Shown here: positions 7,682 through 19,393 of the stretch, piece by piece | Position numbering within the stretch: the first letter of the stretch is position 1 | How the letters are laid out: every line of letters starts with the position of its first letter | Origin: Planctomycetota bacterium | GTDB taxonomy: Bacteria > Planctomycetota > UBA1135 | NCBI GenBank assembly: GCA_026421205.1 | Contig: JAPKBM010000021.1 | Span: 1 to 32,713 of the forward strand | Direction of reading: 5' to 3' | Length of the DNA: 32,713 nucleotides | The notes under the pieces: model-generated | What the model was told of the DNA's origin: nothing | Seen by the model: the letters and a program-made list of their open reading frames with translations, nothing else | Database searches by the model: none | Program-made: the position numbers and the translations under genes

Positions 7682-10600
7682 TGAGGGAGTTCTCCGAGGA
7701 CGTGAATCTGGTTTTGAATGCGGAGGAGGATGAGCCCAGGGAGAGAGAGGATTTCGGAATATAACCGATGCATGTTCATAATTCTTTGTGCATGCCGCCC
7801 AACTTCCCGGCCTTGTTGATCAAAAAGGAGGAGCTGGAGAAAGGTTTGGTTAAGACCTTCTTCTTGATAGGTCAGTGGAAGGAGAGTATGGGTTTCAGAG
7901 AACCGGGACGCGGTTTTTTGATGACTTAAGCTAGATTTCGAAATGAGTAGGTCTGTTTTCCATAGGAGGGTTGGGTCTCCTTGGAGCGGGAAATCCCAGG
8001 CTATCGCTTGCATTGAGTCGTCTGTGGAGTTGTGCAGGAGAATACGTGGGTCTTCAAAATCCTGGGGGCGTAGCACATGGGCGACCACTTTCGGTTGCGT
8101 AGGCCGAGCAGAGTTCGTCGACCACCACTGAAGCTCACTGGCTTCGTTGCTGTAGGAACTTTGCGGGAGAATCCACCAACCGAATCCGTCGGGTGTGGAG
8201 AAGAGACGAATTTTTTTCCCCGAAGGCGCGGTGATTTCTTCAGTTTGATTGCCTCTTACTAAAAAGAAGGATGGAGTCTTGGAGGGTGGACTGGTGATGG
8301 CAATGCCACCGGAGTAAGAAACGGCTTGTTGGATATTTTGTGCTGACGGAAGAAATGGCAAGGGGAAGGGGGTGATTGTTTGTCCTGACGGAAGAGAAAC
8401 ACGAAGGATTTGTGTGTCTTTTTCGGAAAGAATCCAAAGTTGATTCTCGGTCAGGAGGAGGCGGTGCTGGCGAGAAGGAAGGATAGGGAGAACTCTTTGG
8501 AAAAGGAGCGTTCCTTCTTGAAGGCTTCGGCTTTCCAGAACTAATTGGCGATCTGGTGTTTCTAGAAGGAGAAGAAGAACATGAGGGAGCGATAAAATTT
8601 GAAGAATGCGACCGGGAAGTTCCGTGGTTCGGCTGTCCCCGTTTTTGTGAAGATGATAGAGGGATTGAAATTGAAGGAGCGTTGCACCATTTGGGTGCAA
8701 AAAGCAGGTGGCATTTGGATTGCGGAGGAGGCCGACGTTTCCCGGCCGACGGATTCTCTGTGTATGGAGAGAATCTCCCGAATAGGTCTTCCAAGACCAG
8801 CCCTCTTGATCCTGAAGGAGGAGGGTCAGTTGGCCACCATAGACTTGAGCCCCAAGGAGTTGGCTTTCGCCAAGATCAATCGTGCGGGAAGATTGAAGAT
8901 GGTTGGGGAGTTCTGGCGGCGTGGAATCTTGATAGAGTGTTTCGGCTTGGAAATGTTGAAGGAGTCTCTTGATTCGGTCTCCGCCAAAGGCATGGATCCA
9001 TTGAATGTGTTGGAAATATTGGACTGTGTTTTTTTCAATGACTTTCGATTGGTTTTCAAGCCATTGAATTGCTGCAGCAGACCCTGGAAAAAGGGAAAGT
9101 CGATACCCTTGATCTTGAGGACTGTCTTCTTTGTTACGAAAATAAGTTCTGGCCAGTTCTTCCCATTCTTGTCGGAAGTCTGCACTTTGCATCAACGTAT
9201 TCCAATGCTTCTGGACCCAAGGAGTTTGGCGGGGGATGCCGACGGCATGACTTTGGCTGTTCCTCGGAAATAGCGGGAGGATGGCGGAAAGTTGTTGTTG
9301 AGGCTGTTCTGCAAGAAGAAAACGTATTTGACATAGAACGTTTGTTTTTGACTCAAGACCTTGGGTCCGCGGCAGTTTTTCTGGTGCATCGGCTTGGATG
9401 ACAAGAAGGGCATCTTGAAGAATGGAGCGGTATGGAGGAATTTCAGCAAGAGTAAGCCCTTCTAGGGCATCTAAAAAGAGAACCGCACTTTTCCAGGGGA
9501 GCTCCAAAGATTCGGAATGGAACAGGGTCTGCATGTCCTTCGCCCATGTCAAAGATGGACCCATTTGGCTCATCAAATCGGCGCGTGCTTTCAACCAGTG
9601 CCATGCTGTGGCCAAGCCTTCTTTTTCCAGAAAGTTTGGGGGGTCTTGGAGCAATAGAGAGAGTCTTTTCTGAAGAATGCGGTCATGCGTTGGCAGAGTA
9701 GCCAACAATGGGAGGGCATCCGCGAGATCTTCCGGGTTGCTTTTCGCTCGGCGGAAGAATTGCAAAATGGCTGTGGGAGATTGCCAAGCATGAACTCCCA
9801 TGGAATTCATAACGAAGAGCATGCCGTGGATTGATTGCAGTGCCCCGTAGTCCAAGGCTCTTTGGTAGCCCGCACGATGAGTCGCTTGGTGCTTTGCCGT
9901 GTGAGGGTCAATCCACTCCCAGGCTTGCATGGAGGGAATCAGTAGGCCATTTTGTGTGATTGTCCCAGCTGATTGCGCATTTGGATGGCTTACGAAATCA
10001 AAAAGAGGAGCAGACTGCCGACGCCGCCCTCCTTGGCCGGGGAAGGGGAGGAAGGTTGTCGTGACGCCAGAAAACCAGGCCCCAGGTCCAACTATGCCAA
10101 GGAGGTGGCGCAGTGGACCTGCCTGTGCGTCCATCTGGGGCCATGCCACTTCAAGTGCGCCTGTTTCGGCGTCCAAGACATAAGCAGTCGCGGCATCCAT
10201 GGGTGCGACTACAAGGAGGTTTTCCGTGGCGGCCATCGGCCCATTGGCGAAGGTTTCTGGGCGGATGGATTCACGCCCGTTTTGAAAGGTGCGTGCCTTC
10301 GTGCGGGGGTAGAGCCGAGTCCAACGAATTCTCCCCGTATTTTTTTCAACGGCGCAAATGGCTCCGAGTTGACTGCAGAGAATAACTAAGTCCTTTTGGA
10401 GAAGAGGTGGTGCACAGGCCGGTTCTCGGATGAGATTTCCGAAGAGATTGCTGTCCTGATGCGCAGAAACCAAGAATCGTTTCCAGAGGCGTTTCCCCGT
10501 CGCCAGGTCAAGTGCCGTCAAGGAAAGGTCTAGTGTGCCGATGGCATCATAGGTCGGAAGGAATACTTGGCCATGCGCAACGGCAGGGGGCCCCGCAACA

Positions 10601-11553
10601 AGATCTTTGGGTTGGCGATTTGTTTCCTTATTCCAAGAAACTTCTTGCTTCCAGAGCAAGGTACCGTCGGTGGCGTCAAAAGCATAAAGTCGCCGCGCGG
10701 GCATGCTTCGGCGGACATCAATGTTGAGGTGGCGTTCTTCTCGGCCAAGGATAACGGGCTCAAGGAGTGTCACGAGAACGATTCCATCTGCAACGACGGG
10801 CGCATGGATTTTTTTTGGGTGGACGGATTTAAAGAAACGATTCTGCTCCATCTGTGGAATGGTCTTCCAGTCTGGGTGGCCGGAATACGACCAAATCGGT
10901 CGTCCATCAGCCAAGTTCAAAGCGGTAATTTCCAGACCGTTACTGAGAAATCCAACGCCTTCTGAGAAAGACATGCGGTGACCTTGTCGTGCGCTGTTAA
11001 TCGGGGGTGCTTGAAAAGCGTACGACCAAGTTGGTCGGAGGTCATTGGGATGAAGAAGAGGGAGTTGAAGGGATTGAAAGTCAGAAACAGAAGGGGCACA
11101 GAGGAAATCAGTGCCCTTTTTCGTTTTTGCATAGCCCTGATCCCTGCGTATTTCATGCAAAGCATTCTTCGCGATATGACCCGCCGAAAAATCTGGAAAT
11201 CGAAGGGCAACTTGCCGGAGTTTTTCACGTGAAGGGGGAAGGAGTGCGTTATGAAGTTCCTTGTTAGCTCGTTCTTCCCAAGGGGAAGTCGAAGAGGGAG
11301 AGAGTAATTTTGAAATCTTCTCCGCCGCAAAGTGCGCTCCTATAAAAAGGTTTTCTTCCTCTGTCGGAATCAGTAAATGTGGTTCAGAAAAAAGGATCTC
11401 ACGAACGAGTGCATGCGCAATAGCTTCATGCCCTGTTTTAAGAAGATTTTGCGCATCTTCCAATTGCGTCCCCCAATCTTTTTGCAAGGGGATCGTGACG
11501 CCGACAACTTCTGATTGTTGAAAGAGAAGGAGAGAGAAGGCAAGGAGGTTCAT
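7678..11553 (-). CDS. Giant exported PQQ-type beta-propeller protein
   Basis: This is the largest product, 1291 residues. The first half (about residues 150-560) has tandem propeller blades of the PQQ/quinoprotein-like type, recognisable by ends such as DGRPIWSYS, DGTLLWKQE, TGKRLWKRF and TGRIRWTRL. The middle is helical and the last third returns to beta repeats. No PQQ-binding or catalytic set is evident, so it is more likely a binding scaffold than a dehydrogenase. I chose the ATG at 11553 over the in-frame ATG at 11586: it forms a TAATG overlap with the preceding gene and puts a short leader (MNLLAFSLLLFQQSE) at the N-terminus. The stop overlaps the toroid gene as ATGA. It may work outside the cytoplasm together with the two membrane vWA proteins encoded upstream. 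Confidence 0.84.
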   Translation of the reverse strand: MNLLAFSLLLFQQSEVVGVTIPLQKDWGTQLEDAQNLLKTGHEAIAHALVREILFSEPHLLIPTEEENLFIGAHFAAEKISKLLSPSSTSPWEERANKELHNALLPPSREKLRQVALRFPDFSAGHIAKNALHEIRRDQGYAKTKKGTDFLCAPSVSDFQSLQLPLLHPNDLRPTWSYAFQAPPINSARQGHRMSFSEGVGFLSNGLEITALNLADGRPIWSYSGHPDWKTIPQMEQNRFFKSVHPKKIHAPVVADGIVLVTLLEPVILGREERHLNIDVRRSMPARRLYAFDATDGTLLWKQEVSWNKETNRQPKDLVAGPPAVAHGQVFLPTYDAIGTLDLSLTALDLATGKRLWKRFLVSAHQDSNLFGNLIREPACAPPLLQKDLVILCSQLGAICAVEKNTGRIRWTRLYPRTKARTFQNGRESIRPETFANGPMAATENLLVVAPMDAATAYVLDAETGALEVAWPQMDAQAGPLRHLLGIVGPGAWFSGVTTTFLPFPGQGGRRRQSAPLFDFVSHPNAQSAGTITQNGLLIPSMQAWEWIDPHTAKHQATHRAGYQRALDYGALQSIHGMLFVMNSMGVHAWQSPTAILQFFRRAKSNPEDLADALPLLATLPTHDRILQKRLSLLLQDPPNFLEKEGLATAWHWLKARADLMSQMGPSLTWAKDMQTLFHSESLELPWKSAVLFLDALEGLTLAEIPPYRSILQDALLVIQADAPEKLPRTQGLESKTNVLCQIRFLLAEQPQQQLSAILPLFPRNSQSHAVGIPRQTPWVQKHWNTLMQSADFRQEWEELARTYFRNKEDSPQDQGYRLSLFPGSAAAIQWLENQSKVIEKNTVQYFQHIQWIHAFGGDRIKRLLQHFQAETLYQDSTPPELPNHLQSSRTIDLGESQLLGAQVYGGQLTLLLQDQEGWSWKTYSGDSLHTQRIRRPGNVGLLRNPNATCFLHPNGATLLQFQSLYHLHKNGDSRTTELPGRILQILSLPHVLLLLLETPDRQLVLESRSLQEGTLLFQRVLPILPSRQHRLLLTENQLWILSEKDTQILRVSLPSGQTITPFPLPFLPSAQNIQQAVSYSGGIAITSPPSKTPSFFLVRGNQTEEITAPSGKKIRLFSTPDGFGWWILPQSSYSNEASELQWWSTNSARPTQPKVVAHVLRPQDFEDPRILLHNSTDDSMQAIAWDFPLQGDPTLLWKTDLLISKSSLSHQKTASRFSETHTLLPLTYQEEGLNQTFLQLLLFDQQGREVGRHAQRIMNMHRLYSEILSLPGLILLRIQNQIHVLGELPQ

Positions 11554-13796
11554 TAGGACAAGTCCACCCGCTTTCGCAAAATCCACTCTGTACAGGCAAG
11601 ACCAAGGAATCCAAAAATGAAGTAGATGGGCTGGAGAGGCGTTTCCTTAGAGGACAAAATCCTGGTTTTTCTTTCCCTTCCGTCAAGGAGGGATAGAATT
11701 TCATTTCTTTCCTGAACAGAGACCACGAGGCCACCTGTTGGTTGGACGAGTTCACTCAAAGATTTTTCGTCCGACGCTATCCATTGAAGCTCTTGAGACG
11801 GAAGTACTGCCTCAACCAAGGCCGTTGCCATAGTTTCTTGATCTGGATGAAAGTCCAAGGTCAATCGAAAGCGGTGCATGCCGATTTTTGTGGCTCTCCA
11901 GCGGCCTCGATAACGATTATCTTCTCCTGGGACGGGGGATAAACGCACGGTTTCTTCACCGTCCTGAAGAAAGACGGGGAATCCTTCGGGAATCCAGAGT
12001 GGTTTCCATGCTTCGTCCAAGAGCTCAACTTCCAAAGTAACAAAATCACCTAAAGAGACTTGGCTCGGTTCCGCAAAAAATTGAATGCGACCTTGGTCCC
12101 CACGCAATCGTGTTGCTGCAAGCTGTCGAAGCAGTCCACGCCAAAGTTTTTCAAGAACAGCTTCGCCACCGGGAAAGCGCCATCGCCAAGTTTCATCCGT
12201 GCCGATCCATCCGACCCAACCGTCTGGGGCAGAGCCGATGGCTGCAACAATGAGGTTATTGTCGGCGAAGTCGGGGTGCGTGGTTTGAAGCAAAGCTTGT
12301 GCGCCAGGGCGAAGAGAATCTACTGGTTGAATCCACCATAAGGCCTCGGCACTTTTCCAAATTTTGGTATTTGTTTCCGGATTTGGGTGAAGGGTGATGG
12401 ACGGGTCCGGCCGAAGTAGGTTGGTCGGCAAAGAGAAAAAAGGGCTCTTTGTGAAGGGTGCGGCCGAAGAAAGAACGACAGGGAGAAGGGGTTCTAAGGC
12501 AGATCCTTTGTACGCCGACGGATTGTGGCGGGGGCCCGCGAGCATGAGTAAGCCACCTCCTCGTCGGACAAAGCCAGCAACTGATTCAAGGAACTGTTCG
12601 GCGTCGGTGGAGTTTTTAACGCACTGGGCCGGGGAAATGTCTCCAAGGATAATGACGTCGTAATGAGCAAGAAGTTCCTCCGTGGTGAGGGGGACGCGTT
12701 GGAGTGGGGCAAGCCCAGCGCTGTGTTCTTGTTCAAAGTCTGCCGATGCTTCGGCAAGCCAACATGTGACGGCAATATCTTTTTTTGCTCGGAGCAAGCG
12801 GTTCTTTAGATAGCGGTATTCCCAACGGGGTTCTCCGTCCATATAAAGAACGCGAATTCGAGTAGGGTCGGCCTGGAAGGAGAAAGTAAGTTGATTATTC
12901 TGAGTAGCGGTTTCTTCGGGGAGAATTCCTGCTTTGATTTGAAATTGGTGGTCGCCTGCCGTTTCAATGGGTTGTTGGAACTGGAGGTTAATCGGATTTT
13001 CCGGAGTTCTCTTGAGGGGAATGCGTTGGACTTCTTCTCCTTGCGAATTGAAGAGTTGAATTAAGAGAGGCTTCCCTATGGCAGTTTCATTGCATCGAAG
13101 TTGAAATCGAAAGAGGGCATCATCGCCGACAAGGAGAAATTCAGGTCCTTGGATTCTTTCTAAAATAATGTCGGGCGTTTCTTGTGTTTCGCCGAAAACA
13201 AGGGCGTCTACGCGAATGCCTGATTCGGCAAGGAGCGTTCCAGTTGAATCCAAAGGTTCTCTGTTTGTGTCTCTTCCGTCAGAGAGTAGGAGAATTCGAG
13301 CAAGATCTTGGCCATGGAATTCGGTTTGTAAGTTGCGCAAGGCACCAGCAATGTCTGTTTCTGGCTCATCCCCTTGGAGACTTTCCCCAAAAGGCGAGGT
13401 TGACGAGAGCTGTTTTCCAAAACTCCAAGTGGAAACACTATAAAGGTGTTTGAGGTCTTGGAAATTGGGTGTTTGCAGAATGCTTTGCATTTGAAGAAGG
13501 CGGGAGCCATCTGTAGTGTCCGCGTGCTGCATGGATGCTGAATTGTCGAGAAGAATTGCTAAGGCCGCAGGTTCTTCGACGGTCTCGCTTTGTTTCCAAT
13601 GAGGGCCAAAACTAAGAAAGAGCGCAAGGGCTAAAAGTGAGAAGCGAATGCTCCGAAAGCTTCGCCGCAAAATAGGCTTTGAGTGCGGACGAGCATAAAC
13701 GTAACAGGAAAATACTAAGAGTGCAGGGAGCACGAGCAGAGCAAGAATCCAAGTTTCAGGGAGGCCGTGAAACTGAAGCGTCGTTTGTGTGTTCAT
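11553..13796 (-). CDS. Membrane vWA protein with glutamine-amidotransferase-like domain
   Basis: The 747-residue protein has two N-terminal membrane helices (about 15-35 and 50-65), a vWA domain with MIDAS motif DNSAS (D84, S86, S88) and the second metal-site region LLLSDGRDTN, then a class I amidotransferase-like/ThuA-like fold around residues 310-430 (VLYMDGEPRWEYRYL, later GGGLLMLAGP), a beta-rich part, and a final membrane helix before a basic tail (about 723-741). The amidotransferase-like part shows no clear catalytic cysteine, so it is probably a non-enzymatic fold. The ATG overlaps the previous stop as ATGA and a GGAGG ribosome site lies 6 bases upstream. The arrangement MoxR-DUF58-BatA-this protein is a common order in Planctomycetota. 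Confidence 0.85.
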   Translation of the reverse strand: MNTQTTLQFHGLPETWILALLVLPALLVFSCYVYARPHSKPILRRSFRSIRFSLLALALFLSFGPHWKQSETVEEPAALAILLDNSASMQHADTTDGSRLLQMQSILQTPNFQDLKHLYSVSTWSFGKQLSSTSPFGESLQGDEPETDIAGALRNLQTEFHGQDLARILLLSDGRDTNREPLDSTGTLLAESGIRVDALVFGETQETPDIILERIQGPEFLLVGDDALFRFQLRCNETAIGKPLLIQLFNSQGEEVQRIPLKRTPENPINLQFQQPIETAGDHQFQIKAGILPEETATQNNQLTFSFQADPTRIRVLYMDGEPRWEYRYLKNRLLRAKKDIAVTCWLAEASADFEQEHSAGLAPLQRVPLTTEELLAHYDVIILGDISPAQCVKNSTDAEQFLESVAGFVRRGGGLLMLAGPRHNPSAYKGSALEPLLPVVLSSAAPFTKSPFFSLPTNLLRPDPSITLHPNPETNTKIWKSAEALWWIQPVDSLRPGAQALLQTTHPDFADNNLIVAAIGSAPDGWVGWIGTDETWRWRFPGGEAVLEKLWRGLLRQLAATRLRGDQGRIQFFAEPSQVSLGDFVTLEVELLDEAWKPLWIPEGFPVFLQDGEETVRLSPVPGEDNRYRGRWRATKIGMHRFRLTLDFHPDQETMATALVEAVLPSQELQWIASDEKSLSELVQPTGGLVVSVQERNEILSLLDGRERKTRILSSKETPLQPIYFIFGFLGLACTEWILRKRVDLS

Positions 13797-15880
13797 GTGC
13801 GCCTCCGGTCAAGTCGTGCAGCGAGGATAGATTCAAACGCTAACGCGAAGAAAACAAGGAGAAACATCCAAAGAGAAGATGGGGGGCGACTCCCAGTAGA
13901 TTCCTTTGAGGCAGGATTCGCTTGGGAACGAATTTGAGTGTTGTCCGTAATCTTTCGGAAGGAGTTCAGATGGAGGAAATCGGCCTTTTCTGGGTTACTT
14001 TCTTCTGTAGGCACGTGGACGGCAACCCGTTCATTCCAGAGGACGTCACCGCCTTCAGGCTGAGGAAGTTGCGCCTCAACGGACCACACTCCTGGGGTCG
14101 AGAGAGGAGTGGTGATGCGTTGCTTGACTCCAAGGGGTGAAATAAGATGCACCGCAGAGGGTGGTCGGGGGAAATGGAGAGCATATTCTTCACCACAAAG
14201 TAATTCACGAGGATTAATTTGAGTAGATCCCAATGCACGGAGAAGGTCGTAAAGAAAGGGCAGCGTGCCTCCGGGGACTTGTTCCATCAAGTTATGCTCT
14301 TTTTGCGGCACCGCTGTCAAAATGGCGCATTGTCCCTGATGAAAAGGCCACTCCACCCAAGCGGCTTCCTTGCTTCCTTTATGTTCAAATTCCAGTGGAA
14401 CTTGAAATACGGTAGAGTCACTTGAGAGGTGAATCGGAAGCCAACGTTGAAAGGGAATTTCCGTCAGCAGTGGCCGCCATCGGGGGTCTTGGAACAATGC
14501 TAGACCGGGATGTTCCGGCTGAGAGAGGAGTAAATTTGCGGGGGAGGTCCTGTTTTCCGTAGGGGGGCCGACGCGGAGAGAACTCGCGTCGAATGTAGAA
14601 AGAAGAGCTGCAGTATCTTGATGTTCTTCCGGAATAAAAAGAAGATGGCCACCTTGAGAAACCCAGTCTTCAATTTCAGGCAAGAATTGCATGGCTCGAG
14701 GCCCGGGTCCAAAGACAAGGAGCACATCGATGGCCAGGAGGTCGGCGGTTGAAAGAGAAGCACCCGAAAAAGATTGCCACTGGAAGGGGGCATCTTCTCC
14801 TAAAGAAAAATATCGGCGGAGTGAAGCCAGAGTTCCTTGGTTATCGGGCACGTCCTCTCCTAGGACGCCCAAAATGTGAGGGGCACGGACTTCTAAAATG
14901 GCATGGCGTCGGTCATCGGCAGGGAAGGCGTCAGCCTCAAGCTGAATACGAATTTTCCTTAAGCCTTCCTCGGCCCCCTCAAAGAAAAACGAGACAACTT
15001 TTTCTTCTTGCTCCTTCAAAGATAGGGTTTGGCTTTCTTGTGGGCGATTATCGACAAAAAGAGTGAGTTTCATTTCAGCTTCCGGACCGAATCGTCGGAC
15101 GGTCCCCTGGATCCAAGTACTTTCTCCCGCTGGAATAGAGTCTGGCGTAAGCCGCAAATCCGTGATCGCCGTTTGCGGTTTCGTTCGGCCGACGTCCACG
15201 GGGGACCAAGCCCTGCTTTGCTCTTGCAGATGCAGCAAGGTTTTTTGGAGCGTGCCGGACAGGTTCCAGGTCGTTGCTTGGTAATCGGAAAGAACGGTCA
15301 TCTGGCAGGGCAGGCCAAGGGCTTCAAACTCGAGCGCGGTTTGATGCGCAAGGGTGAAAGAGCGGGAAAGATTGGCCTGGGAAAAGCTGGGGCCGTCTAA
15401 ATTCTGAAGGACTTGTTGAAGGGCCTCGGGACTTCCAAAGCTAATGCGGCGCGGGTGGTCATCGGCAAGGATAAGGGCGACTTGATCTCCTGTGGCCGAA
15501 GAGAGTCCTTTCAGGGATTGAAGTACAGACTGAACGGCACGTTTCCAAGGCGTACTCCCTTCGGCCTTCCAACGCATGGATGCCGAGGCGTCTAGCAAGA
15601 AGACTTCACTGCGTGCAGTACGAGTTTGGTTGAGAGGGTCTCCGGATGTTTGCGGATCTGCCAGTGCTAGAATCAAAGCAAGCAGCGCAAAAGTGCGTAA
15701 AAAGAGGAGTAGCCAGTTTTCTAGCAGAATCCGTCGGCGTTGCTTGCGAATAGCTTGCCGTAAAAAATCCATTGCTCCGAATTCCACGCTGTTATAGCGT
15801 CGTCGGTTGAGGATGTGGATGATGACGGGGATTCCGGCCAGAGGCAAGTAGGACAGAACTTCGGGATGGAGAAAATTCAT
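13793..15880 (-). CDS. BatA-like membrane protein with vWA domain
   Basis: The N-terminus (FLHPEVLSYLPLAGIPVIIHILNRRR) is the BatA N-terminal membrane domain, with a second helix at about 53-73. A vWA domain follows, with the MIDAS motif DASAS (D97, S99, S101). The remainder is an extracytoplasmic beta-rich region with an amidotransferase-like segment (GGHLLFIPEE near residue 400), and a C-terminal membrane helix at about 668-690 precedes Arg-rich residues. At 695 residues it is much longer than the classical Bat proteins of Bacteroidetes, and matches the large planctomycete variant. The ATG overlaps the DUF58 stop as ATGA, behind a GGAGAGG ribosome site. It is presumably a client or partner of the MoxR ATPase and the DUF58 protein. 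Confidence 0.87.
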   Translation of the reverse strand: MNFLHPEVLSYLPLAGIPVIIHILNRRRYNSVEFGAMDFLRQAIRKQRRRILLENWLLLFLRTFALLALILALADPQTSGDPLNQTRTARSEVFLLDASASMRWKAEGSTPWKRAVQSVLQSLKGLSSATGDQVALILADDHPRRISFGSPEALQQVLQNLDGPSFSQANLSRSFTLAHQTALEFEALGLPCQMTVLSDYQATTWNLSGTLQKTLLHLQEQSRAWSPVDVGRTKPQTAITDLRLTPDSIPAGESTWIQGTVRRFGPEAEMKLTLFVDNRPQESQTLSLKEQEEKVVSFFFEGAEEGLRKIRIQLEADAFPADDRRHAILEVRAPHILGVLGEDVPDNQGTLASLRRYFSLGEDAPFQWQSFSGASLSTADLLAIDVLLVFGPGPRAMQFLPEIEDWVSQGGHLLFIPEEHQDTAALLSTFDASSLRVGPPTENRTSPANLLLSQPEHPGLALFQDPRWRPLLTEIPFQRWLPIHLSSDSTVFQVPLEFEHKGSKEAAWVEWPFHQGQCAILTAVPQKEHNLMEQVPGGTLPFLYDLLRALGSTQINPRELLCGEEYALHFPRPPSAVHLISPLGVKQRITTPLSTPGVWSVEAQLPQPEGGDVLWNERVAVHVPTEESNPEKADFLHLNSFRKITDNTQIRSQANPASKESTGSRPPSSLWMFLLVFFALAFESILAARLDRRRT

Positions 15881-16779
15881 AGTCCTCTCCGTTTTCGTTG
15901 TGCGTCGCGGCGCGCTAAGAATTGAACGAGGGCCACATCCAAGGGTGCATCCGTAGTAAACCTGTCAAAGTCGGCCTGCAAAGCGCGCAGCCCCTGACGA
16001 AGCTGCGCCGCATGTTGATTGAATTCTTTGAGGTAGGCTTCCTTGAGGGCGCGTGGGTCAGCGCGGAGGATTTCACTGCTTTCAAGGCTTTCGAATTTTG
16101 TGTTTCTATCAAAAGGAAAATCAACCTCTGCGGGATCTAAGACGCGGAGGACGATGAGGTCATGGCCTGCACCGCGGATTTCGGATGCTGCTTGAACCAT
16201 CTCTTGTGCATCACCAAGGCAGTCGCTGATCCAAACAACAAGTCCTCGTCGAGAAAGGTAGGGAAGGCACGCACGTAACGAGTCGGCAGGATTGAGGGAG
16301 CCTTGAGGTTGTGCCTGTTCCAGAAGTTCCCACGCTTGGGATTGTTGGCGCGCCCCGTTCTTCGGTGGAAGCCATTGTGGAGTTTCGACAGCACTTGGAA
16401 TTCCTACGGCGAATTTGTCATTTTTAAGAAAGAGCAGGTGAACGAGAGATGCGGCAATCCATGTTGCATAATCTAATTTGTTCCAAGGAAGAGATCCATA
16501 TTGCATCGAGGCGGAGGAATCCAAAAGAAAAGTGACCGTTAAATCCGTTTCCGCTTCGTACTGCCGCAAAATATTGCGGTCTGAGCGCGCCATAAGTTTC
16601 CAATCTAAGTGGCGTAAGTCATCACCGGGTACATATTCCCGATGTTCGGCAAAGTGGGTACTAGGGCCTCGTCGACGAGATTGATGCTGTCCGCCGGCAA
16701 GACCTTCGACCGCCGTTCGAGCCCGGAGCTCAAGACGGGGAAGGCGGACGAGCCGCTCAGGAGCCGATGCCCGCGGCAC
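15877..16779 (-). CDS. DUF58 protein with vWA-like fold
   Basis: A 300-residue cytoplasmic protein with the DUF58 signature REYVPGDDLRHLDWKLMARS at residues 48-66, followed by a vWA-type MIDAS LDSSASM (D87, S89, S91) and the matching WISDC strand near residue 200. DUF58 proteins are regularly encoded directly after a MoxR ATPase and are thought to act with it in metal-dependent protein maturation or quality control. The GTG start overlaps the end of moxR by 23 bases; no later start keeps the conserved N-terminal ERLxRLxxLELRAR block. The stop overlaps the BatA-like start (ATGA). Confidence 0.9.
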   Translation of the reverse strand: MPRASAPERLVRLPRLELRARTAVEGLAGGQHQSRRRGPSTHFAEHREYVPGDDLRHLDWKLMARSDRNILRQYEAETDLTVTFLLDSSASMQYGSLPWNKLDYATWIAASLVHLLFLKNDKFAVGIPSAVETPQWLPPKNGARQQSQAWELLEQAQPQGSLNPADSLRACLPYLSRRGLVVWISDCLGDAQEMVQAASEIRGAGHDLIVLRVLDPAEVDFPFDRNTKFESLESSEILRADPRALKEAYLKEFNQHAAQLRQGLRALQADFDRFTTDAPLDVALVQFLARRDAQRKRRGL

Positions 16780-17796
16780 GGTCTCCGTCGAGCGCGCTTG
16801 GGTGCGCAGGAATATGCTTGAGAAGCCGCTGAATGAGGACGTCGGCAGTCATGCCTTCGGCTTGCGCGGCGAAGTTGGGAAGAATGCGGTGGCGCAAGAC
16901 GGCTGGGGCTACAGCAATGATGTCTTGCGTGCTGAGATGATGGCGACCGTGCAAAAGTGCGCGCGCTTTGCCGGCAAGAATCATATTTTGAGACGCGCGT
17001 GGGCCGGCACCCCATTGCACCCATTGCTGGACGAAAGCGGGTGTATCGACTTCGTTTGGTCGGCTTGCGCGGACTAGGGCCACAGCAAAATCTAGAACGG
17101 AATCTGCCACGGGAACCGTGCGCACAAGACCTTGAAGGCGGACCAATTCTTCCGCACCCAAAACGATTTGTACATTCTCTTCATCCGCACCCGTCGTTCG
17201 CCGAAGAATTTCAGCCTCTTCTTCGGCAGAAGGGTATTCCACTTGAATCCAAAAGAGAAACCGGTCGAGGGCGGCTTCGGGAAGAGGATAAGTCCCTTCT
17301 TGCTCTAACGGGTTTTGCGTAGCTAAAACAAAAAATGGATCCGCGAGTGGGCGAGTTTTTCCGCCGGCCGTGACTTGCCGTTCTTGCATGGCTTCCAAAA
17401 GCGCGGCCTGCGTTTTAGGGGGTGTTCGGTTGATTTCATCGGCGAGGAGAACTTGTGTGAATATTGGGCCTTCCGTAAAGCGAAAACTTCTTTCTCCGGT
17501 AGCTGGATCCGTATGGAGGACATCGGCGCCTGTAATATCTCCAGGCATGAGGTCCGGCGTGAATTGAATACGCCGAAAGTCAAGGTCCAGCGTGCGCGAG
17601 AGTGTGGAAACGAGGAGCGTTTTTGCCAGTCCCGGAACGCCCACCAAAATAGCGTGGCCCTGTGCGGCAATAGCTAGGAGGAGCTGTTCAATGACTTCTT
17701 CTTGGCCGACGATGACCCGGCCGATCTCTTTTTGGATTTTCTGGAAGGCGGCGGCAAAGTGTGCGGCAGCTTCGGGGTCTGTCTTTGGGGTGCTGG

Positions 17797-17800
<4 letters not shown>
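16757..17800 (-). CDS. moxR: MoxR-family AAA+ ATPase
   Basis: MoxR ATPases remodel or insert cofactors into client proteins, usually with vWA partners encoded beside them. In this 347-residue protein the Walker A motif is GVPGLAKT (54-61), Walker B LLADEIN (118-124), sensor 1 LATQNP (159-164), and the LDRF segment (178-181) carries a conserved arginine. The C-terminal lid (GPRASQNMILAGKARALL and HRILPNF) is also typical. The length matches the family. The ATG overlaps the stop of the FtsB-like gene as ATGA. The protein is 5' to a DUF58 and two membrane vWA proteins, its expected partners. Confidence 0.94.

Positions 17801-19393
<1,593 letters not shown>

Noticed and set aside
8599-9273. 224-codon plus-strand frame opposite the propeller gene
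   Set aside because: Antisense shadow of a 1291-residue coding frame; composition is irregular and there is no ribosome site.
7678-11553. PQQ-dependent alcohol dehydrogenase
   Set aside because: Only the propeller-blade repeats match; no cofactor-binding disulfide, calcium site or catalytic aspartate is recognisable and the length is about twice that of the enzymes.
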